DNA from: Leptothoe sp034932105
GTDB lineage: Bacteria; Cyanobacteriota; Cyanobacteriia; Phormidesmidales; Phormidesmidaceae
Direction: 5' to 3'
DNA length: 64,000 bases
Assembly: GCF_034932105.1 (NCBI RefSeq)
Contig: NZ_JAYGIG010000012.1
Coordinates: 1 to 64,000, forward strand
Numbering within the stretch: the first letter of the stretch is position 1; each line of letters starts with the position of its first letter. The translations under genes and the position numbers were made by a program. Positions 1 through 8,797 of this stretch are shown here, in pieces. The notes below the pieces were generated by a model, which saw only the letters and a list, made by a program, of their open reading frames with translations, ran no database searches and had not been told where the DNA came from.

Positions 1-2
1 GG

Positions 3-281
3 TGTCTTTTCCCAATCCGCTTTACTGACCTCGGGAATCGATGGGAGAGCCTTGTCTTTCATCCGCTTACTCTAGCAGGTACTCTGCTGATTGAAACTCT
101 CACAACTCAGACCCCCTGAATGCTTACGTTGAGAGACCTGATGGCCCGTGGGGAAGGGTTAGATATCACTTTGCTAGGTATTGCCTTGGCCAATGGCGCA
201 GCTTATTTTGCCTTGGGTTTGCTGGTGTTTGGCTGGGCCGAACGTCAAGCAAAGCGCAAGGGGATTTTGGGCGGTTATTAG
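3..281 (+). pseudogene. C-terminal remnant of an ABC-2 type permease (window edge)
   Basis: The frame ending at the TAG at 279-281 encodes a hydrophobic segment followed by the tail WAERQAKRKGILGGY, which resembles the C-terminus of ABC-2 type exporter permeases. The same frame carries a TGA at 117-119, immediately followed by ATG at 120, and the other two forward frames also close within the first 120 bases. The intact-looking part is therefore only about 53 codons (120-281). A one-base shift around 116-137 would read through the stop, so this may be a frameshifted gene end rather than an old fragment. The family call rests on the tail only and is tentative. Confidence 0.35.
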
Positions 282-366
282 AGTCTTAGGAACGATTGGT
301 AACGGGGGACTCTTCCGTGGAAATTTATTTGTCGTACCCTAGGTGCAGTTGCATGGCAGATGAGTT

Positions 367-996
367 ATGACATTCTGGACTGGCTGGTTAACCGTATTTA
401 TTTTGGGTCTAGTGGCCGTAGTCACCCCCGGTCCTGACTTTGTGCTCACGTTGCGCAGTAGCTTGACCTATTCCCGCCGAGCCGGTGTCTACACCGCAGT
501 GGGCATTGGTTTAGGTAACACCATCCATGCCACTTACTGTTTGATTGGTATTGGTGCCCTGATTTCCCAGTCGATTTTGTTATTCAACGGACTCAAGCTG
601 CTGGGGGCAGCATACTTGATTTATCTGGGGTTCAAGTCTCTGCGAGCCAAGCCAGTCAACGCCGAATCCTGGCAAGATAATCGACGGATCGTCAGTGCCT
701 TGGCCGCTTTTCGTCTGGGGCTGTTTGGCAATCTGCTGAACCCCAAAGCCACGCTATTCTTCTTGGCTCTATTTACCCAGATTGTGCAACCCGGTACACC
801 ATTGGCCACCCAGGCAATCTATGGCGGCACAGTGGCTTTGCAGTCCCTGGCGTGGTTCGCCCTGTTGGCCATGCTGATTTCCCAACGGTGGATAAAACAA
901 CTGCTGAGCAGTATTTCCCATTGGCTGGAGCGGGTGACGGGGGTGTTGCTAATTTTACTGGGGTTGCGGTTGGCTGTGGCTAAGCTCAGCGACTAG
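367..996 (+). CDS. LysE/RhtB family amino-acid exporter
   Basis: A 209-residue inner-membrane protein of the LysE/RhtB superfamily, which exports amino acids or related small metabolites by proton antiport. The family's N-terminal signature VTPGPDFVLTLRSS is present at about residues 19-32, followed by a glycine-rich second helix, a hydrophilic loop near residues 70-95, and the conserved NLLNPKATLFFLALFTQ segment near 120-136. Five to six hydrophobic helices and the total length are normal for the family. No strong Shine-Dalgarno precedes the ATG. The gene stands alone between two remnants. The substrate cannot be predicted from sequence. Confidence 0.9.
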   Translation: MTFWTGWLTVFILGLVAVVTPGPDFVLTLRSSLTYSRRAGVYTAVGIGLGNTIHATYCLIGIGALISQSILLFNGLKLLGAAYLIYLGFKSLRAKPVNAESWQDNRRIVSALAAFRLGLFGNLLNPKATLFFLALFTQIVQPGTPLATQAIYGGTVALQSLAWFALLAMLISQRWIKQLLSSISHWLERVTGVLLILLGLRLAVAKLSD

Positions 997-1160
997 CGGG
1001 TTTGAAATACACTGAGGCTAAAGGTATAGCTAAATCCTGCGAGAAATAGGACCAAAAACGGTAGGGAGAGATAATGGTGGTTGAGGAGTGCGATCGCAAT
1101 TGTCAGCACCAAATACACCACCATGACTAATTCCAAATAGGGCACCCAGTTCTTCTCAAA
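993..1160 (-). pseudogene. 3' remnant of a membrane-protein gene
   Basis: On the reverse strand an open frame of about 56 codons runs from 1160 to a TAG at 993-995, with an in-frame stop just upstream at 1161-1163. It reads as two hydrophobic helices with a natural-looking end (start WVPYLELVMVVYLVL, end SLSVFQTR) and carries a HIP1 octamer. No start codon with a ribosome site lies at the 5' end, so it looks like the tail of a larger gene whose body is gone. Its stop overlaps the stop of the LysE gene on the other strand. The C-terminal membrane part of a family-2 glycosyltransferase is one possibility, but this is a guess. Confidence 0.35.
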
Positions 1161-1211
1161 CTATAGTGACCATGTCGGACAGATACATGTTTTCAGGATT
1201 GAGGGCGTTAC

Positions 1212-2576
1212 GTGGATATTGCCTTGGGTTTACTGGTTTCGTTTGTGGGTTTGCTACTCAGCGCCCTGTATGGTGTGCCTCTGGTGTGGCCCTTGGGGGG
1301 TGCGATCGCACTTTTCATCCTAATCCATCGCCGCCGTGGCCAGTCCCTCCCGACATTACTCAAATACTGCTGGCAAGGGGCCAAACAATCCTGGCCCGTA
1401 TTCAGCATCCTGCTCCTAATCGGCGCACTTATGGCTACTTGGCTCGCCGCCGGTACCGTCCCCGCCCTCGTCTACTACGGCACCCAGCTGATCAATCCCC
1501 ACTACTTTATCCTCTCCGCCTTTATCCTCACGGCCCTAGTCTCCACCCTCATCGGGACTGCCTTTGGTGCCGCCGGTACCATTGGCCTCGCCCTGATGAT
1601 CATGGCCCGCAGCAGCGGCATGACCCACCTAAATCTCGTGGCCGGGGCCATTATTGCCGGAGCCTACGTGGGGGATCGCTGTTCGCCCCTATCCTCCAGT
1701 GCCCACCTCATCGCCACGATTACCGACACCCCCATTTACCAAAATCTCAGGCAGATGCTGCTGACGTCCCTGTGGCCCCTGATCCTGAGCTTCCTGATCT
1801 ACGGTATTTTCTCCTGGTTCTATCCCCTAGAAATCTCCCCGCAATCAGACATCAGTCAGCACATCGCCGCCGCCTTTAACCTCCATGGCCTGACATTGTT
1901 ACCGGCCCTACTGGTGTTGGTACTAGCAGGGGGGCGAGTCAATGTGAAACTCACGATTATTTTGAGTTGGGGAGCAGCGACAATAGTAGCGATGAGTCTC
2001 CAGCACTACTCTCCTTGGAACGTTCTACGTTTTACCCTATGGGGCTTTCAGATGGATAACAATCCGCAGCTAGGGGCCATTTTACTCGGAGGTGGGCTGT
2101 GGCCCATGGGTCAGACCTGTGCCGTAGTGTTGTTATCCACGACATTATCAGGGTTGCTCACTGGCACCCGCAGCTTAGATTGGTTGGGTCGCCAGCTGCG
2201 GACGGCCCAACAGCCGCGCCAGCTCTTTACCGGCACCACATTGATCAGTCTGCTCTCAGCCGCCTTTGGCTGTACCCAAACCATCACCATTTTGCTCACC
2301 CATCAGCTGGTGTCCCCCCACTATCGCCAGCCAGCCTACAGCCAGCAGCAAGTCGCCATCGATTTAGCAAACACTGCCGTTGTCCTCGCTCCGATGATTC
2401 CTTGGAACATCGCTGGGCTAGTCCCAGCTACATTACTCATGGTTGGTCCGGGATTTATTCCCTTTGCGGTGTATCTCTACCTCGTTCCCCTGCTTAACTG
2501 GCTTTGGCCCTCTCGGCTAGGGTCCTACCCCCTGCCCGTCGCCCCCCAAGACTCCCTAGATTCCCCTCTGTGTTAG
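1212..2576 (+). CDS. NhaC-family Na+/H+ antiporter
   Basis: A 454-residue polytopic membrane protein of the NhaC type (NhaC/ArsB superfamily), expected to exchange sodium for protons. The stretch AGAYVGDRCSPLSSSAHLIA (about residues 144-163) matches the NhaC core in which the Asp and the Ser-rich turn line the ion site. Two inverted halves are visible: the GTAFGAAGTIG segment near 115 has its partner around residues 350-390. Length is typical. The start is GTG at 1212, with a weak AGGG about seven bases upstream; a longer overlapping frame from 1166 is a shadow. No partner subunits are adjacent, as expected for this single-component family. Confidence 0.85.
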   Translation: MDIALGLLVSFVGLLLSALYGVPLVWPLGGAIALFILIHRRRGQSLPTLLKYCWQGAKQSWPVFSILLLIGALMATWLAAGTVPALVYYGTQLINPHYFILSAFILTALVSTLIGTAFGAAGTIGLALMIMARSSGMTHLNLVAGAIIAGAYVGDRCSPLSSSAHLIATITDTPIYQNLRQMLLTSLWPLILSFLIYGIFSWFYPLEISPQSDISQHIAAAFNLHGLTLLPALLVLVLAGGRVNVKLTIILSWGAATIVAMSLQHYSPWNVLRFTLWGFQMDNNPQLGAILLGGGLWPMGQTCAVVLLSTTLSGLLTGTRSLDWLGRQLRTAQQPRQLFTGTTLISLLSAAFGCTQTITILLTHQLVSPHYRQPAYSQQQVAIDLANTAVVLAPMIPWNIAGLVPATLLMVGPGFIPFAVYLYLVPLLNWLWPSRLGSYPLPVAPQDSLDSPLC

Positions 2577-2610
2577 ATCTCCCCGACCCTATATTTCTAG
2601 TGCCAATCCC

Positions 2611-3258
2611 TTAGGCCAGCGCAGGCGACTGCCAGTGGGTAAAAATATGGGTGCCCTGCACTCGCAGATTGCAGGAATCCAGGTCAAAGATCATCGGTTC
2701 ATACTTGGGGTTTGCCGCTTCTAACACCACCACCGACTCCTTCTGGTAAAAGTGTTTTAAGGTGGCTCCTTGCCCTTCTATATAGACCGCCACAATTTCA
2801 CCGGGCTTGGGGCTATAGTCATCGGACACGGGCCGAATGCCCACGTAGGCTCCATGGGGAATACCCGCACCCACCATGCTATCCCCTGAAATTTTTAGGA
2901 CATAGTCATTGCGCTTCCGGCCACTGTACTCGATGTTGAGATACTCAGAGTCTGCGATCGCTGGTTCGTGACAATAACCAGCGGCAATCTCACCGCGAAT
3001 GGGTAACCCTGCGGATCGGGGCTGCTCAGCATAGGGCAGATTGGATGCCTCAAAGTTGACCAGTTTAATGCTACGGGATGTACGTTTTTGCCGGGTGATG
3101 TATTCGTTCCCCTCTAGCCACTTCAGACTGTTTTGTACACTGCCATGGGAGCGGTTGGTACCCGTGATAATTTCTCTCACGGTGGGGCTGTTTTGATGTT
3201 TACGGCAATACGCCTCAATGAAACTCAGGATAGTTCCGTGGGGGGTGCGAACAGCCAT
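2611..3258 (-). CDS. LexA/S24-family self-cleaving transcriptional repressor
   Basis: A LexA-like regulator of about 215 residues. An N-terminal winged-helix DNA-binding domain (residues about 1-65, with SPTVREI as the helix-turn-helix entry) is followed by an S24 peptidase fold. The predicted cleavage bond Ala-Gly lies in EIAAGYC (about residues 93-94). The catalytic Ser is in SGDSM (about 127) and the general-base Lys in ATLKHF (about 168), so autoproteolysis should be possible, unlike in some cyanobacterial LexA proteins. The ATG at 3258 is preferred over the upstream in-frame ATG at 3282, because homologous domains begin right after it. A perfect inverted repeat lies 30 bases upstream. 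It could be LexA itself or a paralogous stress repressor. Confidence 0.8.
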   Translation of the reverse strand: MAVRTPHGTILSFIEAYCRKHQNSPTVREIITGTNRSHGSVQNSLKWLEGNEYITRQKRTSRSIKLVNFEASNLPYAEQPRSAGLPIRGEIAAGYCHEPAIADSEYLNIEYSGRKRNDYVLKISGDSMVGAGIPHGAYVGIRPVSDDYSPKPGEIVAVYIEGQGATLKHFYQKESVVVLEAANPKYEPMIFDLDSCNLRVQGTHIFTHWQSPALA

Positions 3259-3287
3259 GGGCCAACATCGTATAGGACACATGTATC

Positions 3288-3305
3288 ATAGTTCAAAAGA
3301 ACTAT
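3288..3305. promoter_or_regulatory. Candidate operator of the LexA-like gene
   Basis: A perfect 7-bp inverted repeat with a 4-base spacer (ATAGTTC-AAAA-GAACTAT) lies 30 bases upstream of the LexA-like start codon, where an autoregulatory site would sit. The half-site order GTTC-N4-GAAC differs from both the Bacillus-type GAAC-N4-GTTC box and the cyanobacterial RGTAC-type box, so binding by this protein is inference from position and symmetry. Confidence 0.5.
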
Positions 3306-3470
3306 AATGCCTAGGGGTTGTCCAAAAAGCCCCTAAGGGTGACATCATCAAGTATTGAAATGGCTATTGAAAGGTCACAGGGTCGGCTGTAACCCCTTTA
3401 ATCCCTAAATTTGACCTCCCTCTTGCTCCTGGGATCCCCCGCTCCTCACCAACACTTTCACCCCCGTCTT

Positions 3471-4451
3471 ATGCCTATCATCGATGTCCAAAACCTCACC
3501 AAGGTTTACCCCGTTGCCATTAAGCAAGCGGGCTTGGTGGGCACATTACGCCACTTTTTTCGGCGCCAATATCGCCAGGTGAAGGCGGTTGACAACGTGT
3601 CCTTCACCATCGAACCGGGGGAAGTGGTGGGCTTTTTGGGACCCAATGGAGCTGGGAAAACCACCACCCTAAAAATGCTGACCGGCTTGATTCATCCGTC
3701 CTCGGGCCAGGTCAGGGTGTCTGGTCACACCCCCTTCCAGCGACGGCGCCCATTTCTAGAGCAAATCACCCTGGTAATGGGGCAAAAGCAACAGTTGATT
3801 TGGGATCTGCCCACCCTAGACTCCCTGCGGATCAACGGCGCTATTTATAATCTCTCCCCCCCGGAACAGCGGCGACGGATCCATGAGCTAGCCGACATGC
3901 TGGACCTGAATGAACAGCTCACCCAGCCAGTGCGTAAGTTATCCCTAGGGGAGCGGATGAAGGCGGAAATGTTGGCCGCCCTACTCCATCACCCCAAGGT
4001 CCTATTTCTCGATGAGCCCACCCTGGGCCTGGATGTGAATGCCCAGATCGCTGTGCGCAAATTTCTTCAGGATTATAACCAGCGATACCAGGCCACCATT
4101 GTTTTGACCAGTCACTACATGGCGGATATTACGGCGCTTTGCGATCGCGTCTTACTGATCCACCAAGGACAGCTCATTTACGACGGCTCCCTAAACCACC
4201 TGGTGGAGCAGTTTGCCCCCTACCGTGAAGTCACCGCCGAACTCGCCCACCCAGTCACCGCCGAATCCCTTGGAGTCTATGGCGAAATCCAGTCCCTTGA
4301 AGAGGGCAAAGTCGTACTGCTAGTGCGGCGAGATGAACTGACCCAAACGGTATCCCGGGTACTGGCCCAGCTGCCTGTCCGCGACCTCACGGTGACCGAT
4401 CCCCCCATTGAAGCGGTGATTGGCCGAGTCTTTGAGGCTGGGGAGGTTTAG
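3471..4451 (+). CDS. ABC transporter ATP-binding protein (ABC-2/DrrA type)
   Basis: Cytoplasmic ATPase of about 326 residues that would power an ABC-2 type exporter. The Walker A motif GPNGAGKTT is near residue 58, the signature LSLGERMKAEM near 155, and Walker B VLFLDEPTLGLD near 175, followed by the switch histidine in LTSHYMADI. The C-terminal 90 residues form the accessory domain usual in DrrA/NatA-like subunits. The ATG at 3471 (MPIIDVQNLTKVY) matches family N-termini; the frame extends 20 codons upstream to 3411 without support. No permease gene follows, so it is an orphan here. The permease remnant at the window's left edge is on the same strand but 3 kb away. Confidence 0.9.
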   Translation: MPIIDVQNLTKVYPVAIKQAGLVGTLRHFFRRQYRQVKAVDNVSFTIEPGEVVGFLGPNGAGKTTTLKMLTGLIHPSSGQVRVSGHTPFQRRRPFLEQITLVMGQKQQLIWDLPTLDSLRINGAIYNLSPPEQRRRIHELADMLDLNEQLTQPVRKLSLGERMKAEMLAALLHHPKVLFLDEPTLGLDVNAQIAVRKFLQDYNQRYQATIVLTSHYMADITALCDRVLLIHQGQLIYDGSLNHLVEQFAPYREVTAELAHPVTAESLGVYGEIQSLEEGKVVLLVRRDELTQTVSRVLAQLPVRDLTVTDPPIEAVIGRVFEAGEV

Positions 4452-4467
4452 AGTTTGAACGTTGGCG

Positions 4468-5055
4468 TTAACCCACTTCGCCGATAAACGGCGTGCCCCA
4501 GAACTGCCAATTTTCCTTATTAAACGGCGAGCGCCACTTATAAATTAGAGACGATTCCACTTTCTGCCGGGGCCGACGTTCGGCGGGGGCATGTCGCCAA
4601 AAGGCGATGCCCAGCTGACTATCTAACCCGTGGTGGTAATGGGCCTGACGATAGTTCATCAAATAGCGCTTACAGTCGTGCTCCCCTTTCCAACGCTGGT
4701 TGGACTTTACCGTTTCCCCTACGTACAGCAGGAGATCACTGTGGTAGTCAATCACAAAATAAAGGGCAGCCACCCCCACGTCGCTAAACTGCCAACGCCA
4801 AAATTCCGTATTTTGCTGGGGTAGCCCAAAGGGATCAATCGCCTCAGCCGGATCCAAGCAAGGCTCAAACAGGCTAACTTGCTCCATGGCAGGCGTCGTT
4901 TTTACGGATGTCTGAAATATGGCAATCTTCCGTTTCCAGTCTGAGAGTTCCTGTCTGCCTAGGTCGAGTTGAGGCTGTAAGTTCTGAAATCGAGACTGGC
5001 TAACAGCCCGTTGGGCTTCATCACTGAGCAGGGAGACTTGTTTTTGCGTACCCAT
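4468..5055 (-). CDS. GIY-YIG nuclease-like protein
   Basis: A 195-residue protein with a polar, helical N-terminal 80 residues and a C-terminal domain resembling a compact GIY-YIG nuclease. ALYFVIDYHSDLLLYVGET (about residues 95-113) corresponds to the two signature strands, with the usual GIY and YIG changed to YFV and YVG. Downstream are basic residues (QRWKGEHDCKRYL) and the metal-binding Glu in VESSLIYKWRSPFNKENW. Similar uncharacterised proteins are common in cyanobacteria. A DNA repair or endonuclease role follows only from the fold. The gene converges on the ABC ATPase with 16 bases between stops. Confidence 0.7.
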   Translation of the reverse strand: MGTQKQVSLLSDEAQRAVSQSRFQNLQPQLDLGRQELSDWKRKIAIFQTSVKTTPAMEQVSLFEPCLDPAEAIDPFGLPQQNTEFWRWQFSDVGVAALYFVIDYHSDLLLYVGETVKSNQRWKGEHDCKRYLMNYRQAHYHHGLDSQLGIAFWRHAPAERRPRQKVESSLIYKWRSPFNKENWQFWGTPFIGEVG

Positions 5056-5600
5056 GGCGGCATTCCAGACCCAACGCTAGATATGGCGTAATTATCGGAT
5101 TAAACCATGATAGTACCTCTCTATCTAGCATCAAGAATACCTGCTTTACAATTCCCCTGGTTTAGACGTCTAGGTGTTGTGGAGCTTCACCTAAGTAAAT
5201 TTAGTCAGGAAGTCGACCATGGACCTTGTAGATCTAAGTCATGACATCGGGCCCCACCGGTCAGGAACATGTTCTGGATGATGGTACGTCCTACAAAGTG
5301 ATGTAAGCGTTACTCAGATTATGAAGACATCTACCGAATCCGCAGACGAGTTTGTATTGATTCTGTAGAAACGACCCTTTAACTAAGTCGAGTTTTATAA
5401 CTCCTGTCTAAGATGTACTTAGGGCAAAGGGTGGCTACCGAGTAAATACTGAGTGCACCATGAGTATTCAAGTATTTAATGCTTGCTCGTTAGTCTAAAA
5501 AAGACAAACAGTATACGGATAACCTGTCTGATGGAAATTGTGGGCAACTTAAATTTGCCGCTCATTCTGCCAGCTCATTGTAAGTATTGCTATTAGAATT
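5056..5600. other. Intergenic region, 545 bp
   Basis: Lies between the divergent GIY-YIG and sugar-transferase genes. No convincing coding frame, RNA or repeat was seen. It should hold both promoters, but no clear -35/-10 pair stands out. Confidence 0.6.
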
Positions 5601-6590
5601 ATGGTCGATAGTGTTAAGACGTCCTCTCCTGCGTCAGCGTTAGTCCAATCGGAGTTTCAAACCATTCAGCTGCCCATTAGCGTGGCGGTCGTTGAAGCGA
5701 CAGCGTTTAAACAGCAGTGTCAAACCCTCTTTGCTGAACAGCCCAATCTATCTGAACTCGTATTAGACTTTTCGGCCACTCGCTTTATTGACAGTAGCGG
5801 GATTGGTGCATTAGTTATTTGCCATCGATTAAGTGCGGCCCATGGCTCCAAACTGCGGTTGGTCAATGTACCTCCCCAGGTGATGATGGTGCTGGCATTA
5901 ACCGAATTAGATAAGGTTTTTGACATTACCTTAGCGGCTCCGGAAGACTCTGGCCCAGAGGACCAAGTTTTGCCGGAAACTCATCCTTCCGTTAACTCCC
6001 GCGCCAAGCGAGCCCTTGATATTATCGGGGGTTTAGTCGGAGTCCTTTTGACGGTCCTGGTTTATATCCCAGTGGCCATCATTATTAAGCTTGACGATGG
6101 CGGTCCTGTCTTTTTTGCCCAGACTCGCTGTTCTTGGCTCGGCAAGCGGTTTAAGATTTGGAAATTCCGCTCCATGGTGACCGATGCTGAGGCGCGGAAG
6201 AGCGAGGTGGTGAATGAGGTAGAAGGGCCTTTATTCAAAAACGAGAACGATCCTCGCATTACCAAGATTGGTGCTTTTCTCCGCAAAACTAGTTTGGATG
6301 AATTTCCCCAATTTTGGAATGTACTGAAGGGGGAAATGAGCCTAGTGGGCACCCGCCCGCCCACCCCTGATGAAATTGATCAGTATGAAGTGGGTGCATG
6401 GCAGCGGCTTAATGTTAAGCCTGGTATGACGGGGGAATGGCAGGTGAACGGTCGTTCGAGCATCACCAAGTTTGAAGACGTGATTAAGCTCGACCTGCGC
6501 TATCAGGAAAACTGGAGCTTCTTCTACGACATTAAACTCATTGTCAAAACCTTCACGGTGCTCCTGAGCAAAGACTCTGGTGCCCATTAA
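5601..6590 (+). CDS. STAS domain fused to a bacterial sugar transferase
   Basis: A 329-residue two-domain protein. Residues about 18-115 form a STAS domain like anti-sigma-factor antagonists, with the core LVLDFSATRFIDSSGIGALV; the Ser pair of DSSG marks the usual phosphorylation site. Residues about 135-329 are an undecaprenyl-phosphate sugar phosphotransferase of the WbaP/CpsE type. It has one membrane segment (about 138-160), then FKIWKFRSM, the Asp/Glu-rich SLDEFPQFWNVLKGEMSLVG and RPGMTGEWQ-like VKPGMTGEWQVNGRS. It would start a polysaccharide by loading the first sugar phosphate onto the lipid carrier at the cytoplasmic membrane. The STAS part suggests control by a partner-switching kinase. 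No other polysaccharide genes are adjacent. A strong terminator follows. Confidence 0.9.
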   Translation: MVDSVKTSSPASALVQSEFQTIQLPISVAVVEATAFKQQCQTLFAEQPNLSELVLDFSATRFIDSSGIGALVICHRLSAAHGSKLRLVNVPPQVMMVLALTELDKVFDITLAAPEDSGPEDQVLPETHPSVNSRAKRALDIIGGLVGVLLTVLVYIPVAIIIKLDDGGPVFFAQTRCSWLGKRFKIWKFRSMVTDAEARKSEVVNEVEGPLFKNENDPRITKIGAFLRKTSLDEFPQFWNVLKGEMSLVGTRPPTPDEIDQYEVGAWQRLNVKPGMTGEWQVNGRSSITKFEDVIKLDLRYQENWSFFYDIKLIVKTFTVLLSKDSGAH

Positions 6591-6636
6591 CACCCACAGC
6601 TAAAACGGTTCCTTAGCCGGATCCAGAAAATACAGT

Positions 6637-6674
6637 AAAAAGGGTGATGAAACCTTGGTTTCATCACCCTTTTT
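6637..6674. terminator. Bidirectional rho-independent terminator
   Basis: A perfect 18-bp inverted repeat (stem core GGGTGATGAAACC, loop TT) with five A's on the left and five T's on the right. It sits between the convergent sugar-transferase and BON-like genes and can end transcripts from both. Confidence 0.93.
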
Positions 6675-6688
6675 CTTAGGTATTGGCG

Positions 6689-7075
6689 TTAGCCAATTTC
6701 TACTGCACTGGTATCAACGGCGGTGGCCCCGTCAACACCCTTAGCAACGGTGACCATCTTATCCAAAATGGCTTGGCTAGGAACCTTACCCTTTAGAACC
6801 ACCTTGCTGCTGAGCTGAGCCACCCAGAGGGTCTCAACATCGTCTAGACCATCGGTTTCATCGAAGGCTAGGGCAACACGCTTGGCTAGGCCACTTTCAT
6901 CAAATTCGCCCGTCAGGCCAATTTTGCAATCGGGAATGTCATCTGCTTCAGTTGCCGCATTGGCAGGGGCTGCAGCCGTGGTTTTGGGCTCAGCCTTCTT
7001 ACCGGGACGACGACCAGCTGTAATACTGGCTCCTGCAGGCTTATCCTGCTTAAACATACGCTTTAGAAAACCCAT
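6689..7075 (-). CDS. Small BON-like domain protein
   Basis: About 128 residues. The N-terminal MGFLKRMFKQ is basic and followed by an Ala/Thr/Pro-rich linker. The C-terminal 75 residues contain the pattern ALAFDETDGLDDVETLWVAQ then KVVLKGKVPSQAILDKMVTV, like a BON domain (the Gly-containing strand and the regularly spaced Val/Ala of OsmY-type proteins). BON domains bind lipids or proteins, and the exact role here is unknown. The start at 7075 is chosen because AGGAAG lies just upstream; the frame opens nine codons earlier at 7102. No signal peptide is seen, so the protein is probably cytoplasmic or peripheral. Confidence 0.6.
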   Translation of the reverse strand: MGFLKRMFKQDKPAGASITAGRRPGKKAEPKTTAAAPANAATEADDIPDCKIGLTGEFDESGLAKRVALAFDETDGLDDVETLWVAQLSSKVVLKGKVPSQAILDKMVTVAKGVDGATAVDTSAVEIG

Positions 7076-7249
7076 GAAAACTTCCTCTGTGAATAACCAC
7101 AAGTGATGGGGGCAAATGCCTCACAATTGACTAGGTTACAGGTGGAATTCTGATCCCATCTGCATCTTCAGAAATAAATAATTGTTAATCGCAAATTCTA
7201 CGTTGATGGCGGGTTTTACTCCGCCGAATGGCAGATTTTACGGTGTTTT

Positions 7250-7589
7250 TTGCTGGCAAAGGGATCGGTAATCGCTGGCGTACGTAATAACAGAGTGGAT
7301 ATTGCGATCGCACTATCCACCGCCCTGGGTCTGATGCTGGGCCTCTTGGAGTATGGCTCGGAGGTGTGGCGCTGTCATAGCCGACGCTGCTGGCTCTGGG
7401 GATTGCCTTCACATCGGGTTAGCCCAGGGAAAAGTAGCCCTGAGCTGGGGCGCGACGCTACTTTACTTGACTAACCGCTTGACTAACCTGATCGGCATTA
7501 CCCTATCCTGCATGCTGGCCTTTTGGTTGACAGGGTATGCCCCATTTCAGAAAGCATTTAAGATTCCTGGCCGACACCTTAACTGTTAA
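7250..7589 (+). pseudogene. Decayed DUF389 membrane-protein gene (3' end)
   Basis: The frame ending at 7589 contains GLAQGKVALSWGATLLYLTN and then NLIGITLSCMLAFWLTGYAP, which fits the last helices of DUF389 (TIGR00341) proteins. Upstream the similarity breaks off: a neighbouring frame reads PTLLALGIAFTSG before a stop near 7420, and no full-length frame exists. A micro-duplication of TTGACTAACC sits inside the conserved part, around 7468-7490. The combination of frameshift, missing N-terminal half and absent start marks a pseudogene. The family assignment rests on pattern memory only. Confidence 0.45.
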
Positions 7590-7603
7590 CGCCCTAGAGT
7601 TTC

Positions 7604-8797
7604 CTATCCTCTCAATTCGCCCTCTTCCAATTCCTGGGTAAACCACACATACATCCCATAGCCCATGGGCACCGCAATCAACGCCATTAGGCAGCACTGC
7701 AGAGCCAACACATACATCCCACTACTCAAACCACCCACCAACGCTGCAATTACCCCAGCCCCTAGCTTCATTGCCGGGCTCCAAATGGGATGGGTGGGCT
7801 CATCTGGTTTATGGCGCAAACAAAACTCTAAAACCCCCATCATAAATAACGCCAATCCAATCGCTCCACCAATCAAGAAACCACTGTTGCGCTGCACAAT
7901 CCAGTCCGTGTCAGAGATTAGGGTTTGGGTACCCACACCTGCAGCCGTAATCGCAATGGCCAGCGGCATATGGGCATATCCCCAAACAAACGTCCAGCCC
8001 GTACCTGACTTAGGTGCCCGCCGACCAATAAAGTCAAAGTAAACCCACCAAATACCAAATGTGAGGGCTATGCCCAAAATTGCAATCACCGCCATCGGTA
8101 GGGCCAAGGTCTCCCGCGCAGCCACCCCCTGCACCACACCCAGCACCGACTCCCCCAACACAATGATCATAAACAGACCATAGCGCTCTGGCAGCTTAGA
8201 CGTACTAAATTTAGGCAGTTTCGCCTGTTGCTGAATGGTAAAGGCTGGGGTGATCATATCGATAAATAGCCCCAGCCCCCATAGCCAAAACCTTACTGGC
8301 GACGGCACAAACAGCGAAATATAAAACAACGCCACCGCCAGGGTAAAGCCAGTGACAAAGCGCCTAGCCACCGGACGAAACTGAGGGTCGTGGTAGCCAC
8401 CGCGCCACCATAGGAAAATTTGGATAGTTCTTGCGATCGCATAGGCCGCCCCAAACCCCACCGAAGTCTCCCCCAGGCCATGGTGAACAAACACCGCCAT
8501 CCCCGCAATCGGAATCATCTGTAAAAAAATAAACAGGCGATTTTCAACTCCCTCCGTCTCAAATCGTTCCAGGTAATAGGTAGCCCCAATCCAGATCCAC
8601 CACACCGGCAAAAACAAAAAGGCAAACTCTCCCACACCATGCCAGGAGAGATGCCCCAATAAATAGTGCGCCAGTTCGGCAATCACAACAACAAAGTAGA
8701 GATCAAAAAACAGCTCCAACCAAGACACCTTACGTTCTAGATCCTGGTCCTCGTCGGTCCGCAGCATCGGCCGCTGCCACCACAGTCGTCTAGCCAT
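7604..8797 (-). CDS. LtrA family membrane protein (low temperature requirement A)
   Basis: A 397-residue polytopic membrane protein of the bacterial LtrA family, first linked in Listeria to growth in the cold; its biochemical function is not known. The hallmark N-terminal segment KVSWLELFFDLYFVVVIAEL is at about residues 23-42, and IIVLGESVLGVVQ near 212 is the second family motif. About ten hydrophobic helices are visible. The ATG at 8797 lies inside the end of the MscS gene, so the two overlap by eight bases and are probably translationally coupled. Confidence 0.88.
   Translation of the reverse strand: MARRLWWQRPMLRTDEDQDLERKVSWLELFFDLYFVVVIAELAHYLLGHLSWHGVGEFAFLFLPVWWIWIGATYYLERFETEGVENRLFIFLQMIPIAGMAVFVHHGLGETSVGFGAAYAIARTIQIFLWWRGGYHDPQFRPVARRFVTGFTLAVALFYISLFVPSPVRFWLWGLGLFIDMITPAFTIQQQAKLPKFSTSKLPERYGLFMIIVLGESVLGVVQGVAARETLALPMAVIAILGIALTFGIWWVYFDFIGRRAPKSGTGWTFVWGYAHMPLAIAITAAGVGTQTLISDTDWIVQRNSGFLIGGAIGLALFMMGVLEFCLRHKPDEPTHPIWSPAMKLGAGVIAALVGGLSSGMYVLALQCCLMALIAVPMGYGMYVWFTQELEEGELRG

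Noticed and set aside
1166..1879. 237-codon forward frame rich in Pro, His and Arg
   Set aside because: It is a +1 shadow of the NhaC antiporter gene; composition is that of an out-of-frame reading and no family features appear.
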